A DNA stretch of 64,000 nucleotides from an uncultured Bacilli bacterium (GTDB taxonomy: Bacteria > Bacillota_I > Bacilli_A > ML615J-28 > CAG-313). Numbering within the stretch: the first letter of the stretch is position 1; the number at the start of each line of letters is the position of its first letter. Location: contig CAKPBI010000005.1 in assembly GCA_934140285.1 (NCBI GenBank), positions 76,805 through 140,804 of the forward strand. Reading direction: 5' to 3'. Made by a program: the position numbers and the translations under genes. Shown here one piece after another: positions 42,698-49,991 of the stretch. Below the pieces are notes generated by a model, which searched no databases, was not told the DNA's origin, and saw only the letters and a list, made by a program, of their open reading frames with translations.

Positions 42698-44521
42698 ATG
42701 AATATAAAAAATATAGCAATTATAGCCCATGTTGACCATGGTAAAACTACACTAGTAGATACGTTATTATCTTCTTCCTCAACATTTAGAAATAATGAAG
42801 TTGCTCCAGAAAGAGCGATGGATTCAAATGATATTGAAAGAGAAAGGGGAATAACAATTCTTGCTAAAACCACTGCTATTCATTATAAAGATTATAAAAT
42901 TAACATTCTTGATACTCCAGGACATGCTGACTTTAGTGGTGAAGTAGAAAGAATAATGGGAATGGTTGATGGTGTGCTTCTTGTTGTTGATGCTTATGAG
43001 GGAACTATGCCTCAAACAAGATTTGTACTACAAAAAGCCTTGGAACATCATCTTAAACCAATCGTAGTAATTAATAAAATTGACCGTGAAGCCGCAAGAC
43101 CTTTAGAAGTAGTAGATGAAGTTATTGACTTATTTATCGAACTAGGTGCCGATGATGATCAACTAGAATTCCCTGTAGTTTATGTTTCAGCATTAAATGA
43201 TACTTCAAGTCTTTCACCTGATTTATCAACTCAACAACCAGGTATGCAAGTATTACTAGATATGATTTTAAAAGAAATCCCTGATCCAGAAATTGATGTA
43301 AATGCTAAACTTCAATTTCAGCCAGCTCTACTTGATTATAATGAATATGTAGGACGTATCGGAATTGGTCGTATTGTTTCCGGCAAAATACATCTAAATG
43401 AAAATGTTTCATGTATTCGTATTGATGGTTCGATTAAAAACTTCCGTATTCAAAAACTTTATTCTTTCCTAGGATTAAAACGAATTGAAGTAGAAGAAGC
43501 AGAGGCTGGAGATATAATCGCGATAGCTGGACTTCCTGATATATATGTAGGTGAAACGGTATGTGAGGTTGGTGAGACTACACCACTTCCTTTAATCAAA
43601 GTTGGTGAACCAACGGTACAAATGAATTTTGGTACTAACACATCACCAATGAGTGGTCAAGAAGGCGAATTTGTAACAGCTAGAAAAATAGAAGAAAGAT
43701 TATATCGTGAAACTCAACGAGATGTAAGTTTAAGAGTTGAACGTATTGGAAACAAAGAAGAATGGATTGTCTCAGGCCGTGGAGAATTACATCTATCTAT
43801 TTTAATTGAAAATATGCGTCGTGAAGGATATGAGTTCCAAGTATCAAAACCACGTGTAATTCTAAAAGAAATAGATGGTGACATTTGTGAACCATATGAA
43901 TTTGTTCAAGTAGATGTTCCTGATGAATATATTGGTCCAGCAATTGAAATGCTTGGAGGTCGTCGTGGTATTCTTGATAATATGTCAAGCCATGAAGGTC
44001 AAACAAGATTAATTTACCATATGCCATCAAAAGGATTGATTGGCTTTATGAATGATTTCTTAAGTGCTACTCATGGATATGGAATCATTAATCACTATTT
44101 CTTAGACTATCGTAAAACTACTCCTGATGCTTTTGTTGGTAGAAAACTTGGTGTACTTGTATCATTTAATTCAGGAATGGCTACTGCTTATGCTTGTGGT
44201 GGCATCGAGGATCGAGGAGAATTGTTTATTGAACCTGGTACAATTGTTTATGAAGGTATGATAGTTGGTGAATGTAATCGTGAAGAAGATTTAGCTGTAA
44301 ATATTACTCGTGAAAAACAACAAACAAACCAACGTAGTTCAACAAAAGATACTACAGTAGTATTGAAAAAACCACGTGTTTTAACCCTAGAAAATTACTT
44401 AGATTTTATTGATGATGATGAACTAGTAGAAATTACTCCAAAAAGTATTCGTCTTAGAAAAAGAATTCTTGATACAGTTGAAAGAAAGAAATTTGATAGT
44501 ACAAAGCCAAGCAAACATTAG
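42698..44521 (+). CDS. typA: Ribosome-associated GTPase TypA/BipA
   Basis: The product (607 aa, typical length) is a translational GTPase. I use ATG 42698 (MNIKNIAIIA) because GAGGTGA precedes it. The G-motifs are AHVDHGKTT (G1), RGITI in switch I (G2), DTPGHADF (G3) and NKIDREAARP (G4). Later blocks match EF-G-like domains III and V and the BipA-specific C-terminus (GRGELHLSILIENMRREGYEFQ is split over residues about 360-385; EDLAVNITREKQ and NQRSS follow near 535-550). BipA helps assemble 50S subunits and is needed at low temperature and under stress. It has the best promoter in the window plus a structured leader, so it is probably regulated after initiation. Confidence 0.97.
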   Translation: MNIKNIAIIAHVDHGKTTLVDTLLSSSSTFRNNEVAPERAMDSNDIERERGITILAKTTAIHYKDYKINILDTPGHADFSGEVERIMGMVDGVLLVVDAYEGTMPQTRFVLQKALEHHLKPIVVINKIDREAARPLEVVDEVIDLFIELGADDDQLEFPVVYVSALNDTSSLSPDLSTQQPGMQVLLDMILKEIPDPEIDVNAKLQFQPALLDYNEYVGRIGIGRIVSGKIHLNENVSCIRIDGSIKNFRIQKLYSFLGLKRIEVEEAEAGDIIAIAGLPDIYVGETVCEVGETTPLPLIKVGEPTVQMNFGTNTSPMSGQEGEFVTARKIEERLYRETQRDVSLRVERIGNKEEWIVSGRGELHLSILIENMRREGYEFQVSKPRVILKEIDGDICEPYEFVQVDVPDEYIGPAIEMLGGRRGILDNMSSHEGQTRLIYHMPSKGLIGFMNDFLSATHGYGIINHYFLDYRKTTPDAFVGRKLGVLVSFNSGMATAYACGGIEDRGELFIEPGTIVYEGMIVGECNREEDLAVNITREKQQTNQRSSTKDTTVVLKKPRVLTLENYLDFIDDDELVEITPKSIRLRKRILDTVERKKFDSTKPSKH

Positions 44522-44529
44522 GTGATAGA

Positions 44530-45336
44530 ATGATATATGATCAACATTGTCATAGTATGTTTTCAAAAGATTCTGAAGAATTTTTAACAAATTACTTTAA
44601 AATATGTAATGAGTACCATATTAAATATTTAGTGACAACTGAACATATTGAATTCAATAGTGTTTGTGATAATACTGATTGGACAGTTGATTATGACCAA
44701 CTAAAAAAAGAACTAGAAACAAATCATAAAATATTTCCAAACGTGATACCACTACTTGGTATAGAAATAGGATATCGTAAAGAATACATTAACAATATGC
44801 TAGAGGTAATTAATTCCCAAAAGTTTGATGTAGTAAATATGAGTATTCATGATAATGGAATATATGATTACTATATGAAAGAGCCTTTCAAACAAATAGG
44901 TATTGATAAAATGTTAAATATATACTTTGATAATATATTAGATGGCTTAAGTAACTTTAATAATTTTGATGTTTTATCACATTTTGACTATGGATTTAAA
45001 ACTGCAAAATTAATAGATAATTCATTAAGCATAAACAAATATGAAACGAAAGTTCGTGAAATATTTAAAAATGTTATTTCGTTGAATAAAGCACTAGAAA
45101 TTAATATTAAAGTACAATCTACCATCAATGATTTAAAACATTTAAAAACGATACTAAAATGGTATGTTGAAGAAGGTGGAAAGAAATTAACATTATCATC
45201 TGATGCCCATACTAAAGAAGCATATAAAAAGTATTTTGAAGTACAAAATCAATATATAGAAATAATTAAAGAATTCGGATTTAAATATCTTTGTTATTTT
45301 ATTGAAAGAAAAGAATTACATTATGATATTATTTAA
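44530..45336 (+). CDS. PHP-domain phosphoesterase, HisJ-like
   Basis: The product (268 aa) is a polymerase-and-histidinol-phosphatase (PHP) domain protein. Metal ligand motifs are H-x-H in DQHCHSMFSK, TEHIEF near residue 38, ISIHD-like MSIHDNG near 105, HFDYGFK near 157, and SSDAHT near 230. Residues and length fit histidinol-phosphatase (HisK/HisJ) proteins, but no other histidine-synthesis genes are nearby, so the substrate could be another phosphoester. AGGTGAT lies before ATG 44530, only 8 bases after typA, so the two are co-transcribed. Confidence 0.85.
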   Translation: MIYDQHCHSMFSKDSEEFLTNYFKICNEYHIKYLVTTEHIEFNSVCDNTDWTVDYDQLKKELETNHKIFPNVIPLLGIEIGYRKEYINNMLEVINSQKFDVVNMSIHDNGIYDYYMKEPFKQIGIDKMLNIYFDNILDGLSNFNNFDVLSHFDYGFKTAKLIDNSLSINKYETKVREIFKNVISLNKALEINIKVQSTINDLKHLKTILKWYVEEGGKKLTLSSDAHTKEAYKKYFEVQNQYIEIIKEFGFKYLCYFIERKELHYDII

Positions 45337-45379
45337 TATCAGTACATATAATATATTGCGTTTGCAAAGAAAAGAATTA

Positions 45380-45409
45380 AATGCCCAACCTAAATTGAGC
45401 ATTTTTTCT
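45380..45409 (+). terminator. Terminator after the PHP gene
   Basis: AATGC-C-CAA pairs with TTG-A-GCATT (one C-A mismatch, 45380-45402) before a T-run. Confidence 0.65.
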
Positions 45410-45424
45410 TTATAATCTTTTAAA

Positions 45425-45453
45425 ATGACTTTTTAAAATAAATATGATATAAT
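45425..45453 (+). promoter_or_regulatory. Promoter of the nucleotidyltransferase-like gene
   Basis: ATGACT (45425-45430), 17-base spacer, TATAAT (45448-45453) with extended TGA just before it. Confidence 0.65.
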
Positions 45454-45483
45454 TACAATAGAAAAAATAACGGAGGGGTAAAT

Positions 45484-46680
45484 ATGACAGAAAAAGAATT
45501 TAGAAAACTAGTAAGTGATGTAGAAGTATCAAAAAAAGAAAAAGAAGAAATCTTACAGTTATTAGAAACAATAAAGAATAAAATGATAAAATATCATTAT
45601 ACTTTTGAAATAGTAGATATGTATCGTGGGGGAGCTTTACAAAAAGGAACAATGTTGAATTATTCAAAAGAATATGATTTTATACTTGTTGTTAAGCCTT
45701 GTTTAAATAAGATATTTCAATTAACAAACAAAGTAATTCTAACAGAAATTGTTAATAGTTTGATTGTTAATTTGGATGAGATAACAAAAATTAGTGACAT
45801 AAATGTATCTGCAGAAAAAAATGAAATAACAATAATGTTAGATGATAAAGTTATTAATCTATACATTTATTATACTGAAAATAGCATTGCAGATTTTCCT
45901 CAACATTTACTTGAAAATGTTGAACAAAAAAGAACAAAGTTTGTGGAAATTGCTAACAAAGAATATTCATATTTTAGAAATACCATTCAAATTATTAAAT
46001 ACTATCGTGATGAACAAAAGATATCAATCATTTCTGGACTTACTTTAGAAGTAATTTTATACTATGCATTGCGTGAGTATTGTTTTGATACAAGATATGA
46101 AGATTATCTAAATGCCTTCCTAAAAGGATTAGATGATTTCATCAATGGTAAGAAAATAGAAGTATATCCCCCAATGTATGAAGAATTAGATGTTGAAACT
46201 AAAGAAACTGTAAAAAAGCAATATATGGTTATTGATCCTGGTACAGGATACTTAAACCTAACTGATGATGTAAATGATATCAAAATAGGTGAGTATAGAA
46301 AACTAAGAAAAGCTATCGCCAAATTAGTAGATACTAAATCACTAAAAGATTTAGGCACAGGAGTAGTAAAACTAAACGTTACTCCACAAAAAAATAATGA
46401 TGGAACGTATAGTTGGTGTTACAAGATAGAAAAAACTAACCTTACAGCAAGTGGTGGAACTTACACATCTAGTGATGATGATACTTATACAGCAATTTTC
46501 AAAGCATTATTAAAAGGAATGAAATCAATCATAGACAATAATTTAAACCGTAAACAAGTTGAAATTATCTGTCCTAAGAAAAACATTTTAACTAATGAAT
46601 CAGGACTTTCAACAGAAAATAATGCAAGAAGAAAAAATGTTTTAGCATATATGGATAACAATCAAATAAAAGTAATTTAA
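45484..46680 (+). CDS. Nucleotidyltransferase-fold protein with altered active site
   Basis: The product (398 aa) resembles the OAS/CD-NTase/archaeal CCA-adding class of nucleotidyltransferases. A G-G-x-x-x-K-G-T helix-turn (GGALQKGTMLNYSKEYDFILVV, split at residues about 50-72) stands where GS...KGT...DxD is expected. The first Asp of the D-x-D pair appears to be Glu (E-Y-D), and the third carboxylate strand reads VINLYIYY, with Asn in place of Asp. A DPGTGYLNL block near 255 recalls the DPaDPtnN motif of OAS and CD-NTases. The C-terminal roughly 90 residues (ASGGTYTSSDDDTYTAIFKALLKGM core) look like a separate small alpha/beta domain. There is no effector, ubiquitin-like or CBASS neighbour. 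It may be an inactive or divergent enzyme; confidence in the fold is moderate. Confidence 0.55.
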   Translation: MTEKEFRKLVSDVEVSKKEKEEILQLLETIKNKMIKYHYTFEIVDMYRGGALQKGTMLNYSKEYDFILVVKPCLNKIFQLTNKVILTEIVNSLIVNLDEITKISDINVSAEKNEITIMLDDKVINLYIYYTENSIADFPQHLLENVEQKRTKFVEIANKEYSYFRNTIQIIKYYRDEQKISIISGLTLEVILYYALREYCFDTRYEDYLNAFLKGLDDFINGKKIEVYPPMYEELDVETKETVKKQYMVIDPGTGYLNLTDDVNDIKIGEYRKLRKAIAKLVDTKSLKDLGTGVVKLNVTPQKNNDGTYSWCYKIEKTNLTASGGTYTSSDDDTYTAIFKALLKGMKSIIDNNLNRKQVEIICPKKNILTNESGLSTENNARRKNVLAYMDNNQIKVI

Positions 46681-46730
46681 AAAGTTACAATAAAAATAAA
46701 AACAAATTACTTTATATATATGTAAAAATG

Positions 46731-46739
46731 TGATATAAT
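46731..46739 (+). promoter_or_regulatory. Extended -10 promoter of the yebC-family gene
   Basis: TGATATAAT (46731-46739) preceded by ATG as TGTGATATAAT. The -35 is weak. Confidence 0.6.
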
Positions 46740-46773
46740 AAGTTGAAAAAATTAATGTCAGGAGAGTGAAATT

Positions 46774-47511
46774 ATGGGAAGAGCACATGAAGTTCGTGCT
46801 GCATCAATGGCAAAAACTGCCGCTGCAAAGTCAAAACTTAATAACAAGTGGAGCCGTATCATATATATGGCAGCTAAGAGTGGCGTGCCTGATCCTGATC
46901 TAAACCAAACCTTAAAAAAAGAAATTGAAAAGGCAAAGAAAGAACAAGTTACAGCTGACGTTATTAAACGTGCAATAGATAAAGCTAAAGGCGCCAATAT
47001 GGAATCTTATTCTGAATTACAATTAGAAGGTTTTGGACCAGGTAATTCAATGGTTGTTGTTGAATGTTTATCAGATAATTCAAATCGTACTCAAACTGCT
47101 GTTAAAGTTGCCCTTCAAAGAACTGGTGGAAAAATAGCAAGTAGTGGAAATGTAACTCACAGCTTTACACACAATGCTGTATTTAGTACAAGTGAACTTA
47201 CAGAAGATCAATTACTAGAAGCCTTATTAATGGCTGATTGTGATGTTACTGATTCAAAAGTTGAAGATGGTGTTGTTACAGTGTATGCTCCAAGTACTGA
47301 ATATGCAAAAATGAGAACAGCTATTTTTGAAGCATATCCAGATGTAAATCTTATTGAAGATACAATTGCATGGGTACCAATGAACTGGGTTCAACTAGAA
47401 AGTGAAAAACAATTAGAACAATTTAAACGTCTTCTAGAATTATTAGCTGAAGAAGAAGATGTACAAGAAGTTTTCCACAACGTTGAAGGAATCGATGACG
47501 AAGAAGAATAA
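46774..47511 (+). CDS. yebC: YebC/PmpR-family transcription or translation regulator
   Basis: The product (245 aa) matches the YebC family from end to end. It has the basic N-terminal MGRAHEVRAASMAKTAAAKS, GVPDPDLNQTLKKEIEKA, the VIKRAIDKAKG helix, EGFGPGNSMVVVECLSDN, RTGGKIASSGNVTHSF, and the late domain with WVPMNWVQL. The start is MGRAHEVR rather than MAGHSKW, which points to the YeeN-type subfamily. Recent work on YebC proteins links them to translation of proline-rich stretches; older work describes DNA-binding repression. AGGAGAG precedes the ATG, and a strong terminator follows. Confidence 0.95.
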   Translation: MGRAHEVRAASMAKTAAAKSKLNNKWSRIIYMAAKSGVPDPDLNQTLKKEIEKAKKEQVTADVIKRAIDKAKGANMESYSELQLEGFGPGNSMVVVECLSDNSNRTQTAVKVALQRTGGKIASSGNVTHSFTHNAVFSTSELTEDQLLEALLMADCDVTDSKVEDGVVTVYAPSTEYAKMRTAIFEAYPDVNLIEDTIAWVPMNWVQLESEKQLEQFKRLLELLAEEEDVQEVFHNVEGIDDEEE

Positions 47512-47515
47512 TAGT

Positions 47516-47543
47516 AAAAGTCCTCATAAGAGGACTTTTATTT
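47516..47543 (+). terminator. Terminator after the yebC-family gene
   Basis: AAAAGTCCTC/GAGGACTTTT around ATAA (47516-47539), then TATTTT. Confidence 0.92.
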
Positions 47544-47564
47544 TACATTTTTTAAGCAATTTAG

Positions 47565-47593
47565 TTGAATGTATCTGAATAATTTGGTATAAT
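47565..47593 (+). promoter_or_regulatory. Promoter of tRNA-Gly
   Basis: TTGAAT (47565-47570), 17 bases, TATAAT (47588-47593), 18 bases before the mature tRNA start. Confidence 0.8.
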
Positions 47594-47611
47594 ACTAATG
47601 CAATTTGAAAT

Positions 47612-47686
47612 GCAGGTATAGTATAACGGCTATTATACCGCCTTGCCATGGCGAAGATGCCGGTTCGATTCCGGTTACCTGCTCCA
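47612..47686 (+). tRNA. tRNA-Gly (anticodon GCC)
   Basis: The acceptor stem is GCAGGTA/TACCTGC, the anticodon loop TTGCCAT (anticodon GCC) and the T-arm CCGG-TTCGATT-CCGG, with CCA encoded at 47684-47686. The first anticodon-stem pair is a C-A mismatch; all other stems are intact, and a promoter and terminator flank the gene, so I consider it functional. Confidence 0.93.
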
Positions 47687-47698
47687 ATAATTAAGTTA

Positions 47699-47726
47699 GG
47701 TTATGTGAAAACATAGTCTTTTTTTA
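47699..47726 (+). terminator. Terminator after tRNA-Gly
   Basis: GGTTATGT/ACATAGTC stem (two G-U pairs) with a GAAA tetraloop, then seven T residues. Confidence 0.85.
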
Positions 47727-47741
47727 ACTTTGGAGGTAGTA

Positions 47742-48779
47742 ATGGATAAAGATATTATTAAAACAATTGATAAAAGTTATGAGCATAATGCCTATGTAAC
47801 TTCACAAATAGTGGCATACATTGATTTATATAATGTTGAACTTCAAAAAATAATTCAAACAAATCTCAATAAAGCAAGTGATATAGAAACTAGATATGCT
47901 ATATTTTTAAATCATCTACTATTTGATGGTAATGAGTATTATTTAAATAATTATCTTCTAAATAATATTAAGTTGCTAAATACTCAAACTTTTAAGAATA
48001 ATCCATATTATAAAAATATTACTTTTTCATCATTTTGTTATGGAGATGTCGAATTAAAAAAAATTACATATAAACCATTTATGCTATTTCCTTATGGAGA
48101 AATTAATGTAGACGGTTATAAGGAAGCAAACCCAATGGGATTTTTTACACAACCCTTTTCTTTTCCTGCCATATTTCAAGATAAAAGAGAATGGATGATG
48201 ATAAATCCTAATGAAATTATTACAATGCAAGAATCCATTGATCAAGCATATGGTAATGTCTTAACCTTTGGTCTTGGACTTGGTTATTTTGCTTATATGG
48301 TTTCGCTTAAAGATAATGTCAATACTATTACAATAGTTGAAAAAGATCCTAAAATAATATCAATATTTAAAAAAGTAATTTTACCTCAATTTGAATATAA
48401 ACAAAAAATTATCATAATCAATGATGATGCTATCGAATATATGAAAAAAACTAAAAAGCCATATGACTTTACCTTTGGTGATATATGGCATGACGCAATA
48501 GATGGAGTTACACTCTACATTAAGATGAAACAAAATGAGAAGAAAATGCAATGTTCAAAATTTAACTATTGGATTGAGAAAACTATCTTATATAGGATAA
48601 GATATTATATATATATTGTAATCTTTGATTTAATGGATGGATTGAATAAAACATATCATGAAAGTATATTAAATATTATAAAATCTTACTTTTTAAAACT
48701 TCCAAAATTAGATTATGAACAATACTTATCAATAGACTATATCAAAAATATATTTATTAATAATCTTGAAATCAATTAG
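47742..48779 (+). CDS. Rossmann-fold, SAM-methyltransferase-like protein
   Basis: The product (345 aa) starts at ATG 47742, preceded by TGGAGGT; the TTG 12 bases earlier lies before that site. An alpha-helical N-terminal half (about 1-160) of unknown type precedes a class I methyltransferase or spermidine-synthase-like core. Glycine motif I is VLTFGLGLGYFAYMVS near 170, with the acidic end of strand 2 in ITIVEKDPKI. A later strand reads FTFGDIWHDAIDG, similar to the aspartate region of spermidine synthases. I cannot tell whether it is a methyltransferase, an aminopropyltransferase or a non-catalytic relative. The gene appears monocistronic, with a terminator overlapping its stop. Confidence 0.7.
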   Translation: MDKDIIKTIDKSYEHNAYVTSQIVAYIDLYNVELQKIIQTNLNKASDIETRYAIFLNHLLFDGNEYYLNNYLLNNIKLLNTQTFKNNPYYKNITFSSFCYGDVELKKITYKPFMLFPYGEINVDGYKEANPMGFFTQPFSFPAIFQDKREWMMINPNEIITMQESIDQAYGNVLTFGLGLGYFAYMVSLKDNVNTITIVEKDPKIISIFKKVILPQFEYKQKIIIINDDAIEYMKKTKKPYDFTFGDIWHDAIDGVTLYIKMKQNEKKMQCSKFNYWIEKTILYRIRYYIYIVIFDLMDGLNKTYHESILNIIKSYFLKLPKLDYEQYLSIDYIKNIFINNLEIN

Positions 48780-48808
48780 TAGAATCAATGCTAATTGATT
48801 TTTCTTTT
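48770..48808 (+). terminator. Terminator overlapping the methyltransferase-like stop codon
   Basis: AATCAATTAG (48770-48779) pairs perfectly with CTAATTGATT (48791-48800) and is followed by TTTCTTTT. The 5' arm contains the stop codon. Confidence 0.8.
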
Positions 48809-48839
48809 CATTTTAATCGCATTTATTTATTAGATAAGG

Positions 48840-48845
48840 TATAAT
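48840..48845 (+). promoter_or_regulatory. Likely -10 of the metallophosphatase/amidase unit
   Basis: TATAAT at 48840-48845, 37 bases before the start codon. The -35 region (TCGCAT at 17 bases) is poor. Confidence 0.45.
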
Positions 48846-48881
48846 GTTTATATATGTTAAATATAACAAGAGGATATAACA

Positions 48882-49991
48882 ATGATTAGAACTCAAAATT
48901 TAGAACTTCCGGAAAATGCAAGGATTATTGTAATATCAGATATTCATGGTCGTATTGATGTTTTAAAAAAGTTATTAACAAAAGTACAATATCAAAAGAA
49001 TGAAGACTATTTAATACTACTTGGTGACTTTGCACAAAAAGGTCCATACCCTCTTATTACATTACGCTATATAATGGAACTTTCAAAATATAAAAATGTA
49101 TACCCGGTTATTGGGAACTGTGATAGAGGAAATTACAAAGTGTTTTTTAAAGAATGGAAAGACACTTATTTTAAAGAATTATTAAATATTCAAGGAAGTG
49201 TTCTTTATGACATGCGTAGGGAATACTTGGAAAAAGAAAACACCATAGAATTTGATAATTTAGATTTAGATAAAAAACAAGAAATACTTCATGATTATTT
49301 TAAAAAAGAAATAACATTCTTAGAAGACTTACCCCTCATGATTGAAACCAATGATTTTATATTTGTACATGCGGGAATTGATAAAATTAGAGATTATCGC
49401 TTAAGTTACTATAAAACTATATACATGAAGCGTTATTTCTATTTTCAAGGCCATTTAGCGGATAAAATTGTAGTTTGTGGGCATATGCCAGTAACTATAT
49501 ATAACCAAACCGAATTTAACGATAATATTATTATGGATTTTAACAAAAAGATAATATCTATAGATGGTGGTATGACAGTTAAAGAGGGCGGTCAATTAAA
49601 TGCTTTGATTATTAATAAAAAAGCTAATACATATACATATAGCCAAGAAAGTGAAGATGGATTATCGTTAAAACGATTGATCAAAGATTCAAAAGAAATA
49701 TATCGTGGGAAAGGGACTTGCTGGCCTAATTATGAAGTAGAAGTATTAGAAAAAGATGAATATTTTACAAAGGTATTACTAAAAGGGACAAATGAAATTA
49801 CATATGTAAAAAATGAATATTTAGTTGATAACGATACAAAAACATATGATGATTGTCCTGCATCAATATTAGGGATTAAAAAACATGAATTAGTGGGAAT
49901 AATTAATGATTCATGTGCGGGTTATGTGTTAGTGAAATACAAAGGAAAACAAGGATGGATAGAAAAAGGAGTATTAGAAAATGAAATTTAA
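48882..49991 (+). CDS. Calcineurin-like metallophosphatase with C-terminal SH3-like domain
   Basis: The product (369 aa) is a metallophosphoesterase. Motifs are ISDIHGR near residue 20, LLGDFAQKG near 47, GNCD near 77 (where PPP enzymes usually have GNHE; GNCD also occurs in YfcE-type phosphodiesterases), FVHAGID near 162, and CGHMPV near 200. The first 240 residues thus form a complete two-metal site. The last 110 residues contain two weak strand-turn repeats (EVEVLEKDEYFTKVLLKG and VLVKYKGKQGWIEKG) like SH3 domains, perhaps for binding a partner. No signal peptide is present, so it acts in the cytoplasm. Its stop overlaps the start of the amidase lipoprotein gene by 11 bases, so the two are translated together. 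Confidence 0.85.
   Translation: MIRTQNLELPENARIIVISDIHGRIDVLKKLLTKVQYQKNEDYLILLGDFAQKGPYPLITLRYIMELSKYKNVYPVIGNCDRGNYKVFFKEWKDTYFKELLNIQGSVLYDMRREYLEKENTIEFDNLDLDKKQEILHDYFKKEITFLEDLPLMIETNDFIFVHAGIDKIRDYRLSYYKTIYMKRYFYFQGHLADKIVVCGHMPVTIYNQTEFNDNIIMDFNKKIISIDGGMTVKEGGQLNALIINKKANTYTYSQESEDGLSLKRLIKDSKEIYRGKGTCWPNYEVEVLEKDEYFTKVLLKGTNEITYVKNEYLVDNDTKTYDDCPASILGIKKHELVGIINDSCAGYVLVKYKGKQGWIEKGVLENEI

Noticed and set aside
45484..46680. CBASS or other antiphage defence system
   Set aside because: The nucleotidyltransferase-like gene has altered catalytic residues, and its neighbours (PHP enzyme, YebC family) are not defence effectors.
47612..47686. tRNA-Gly as a pseudo-tRNA because of a C-A mismatch in the anticodon stem
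   Set aside because: All other stems, the anticodon loop and the CCA are intact, and a good promoter and terminator surround it.
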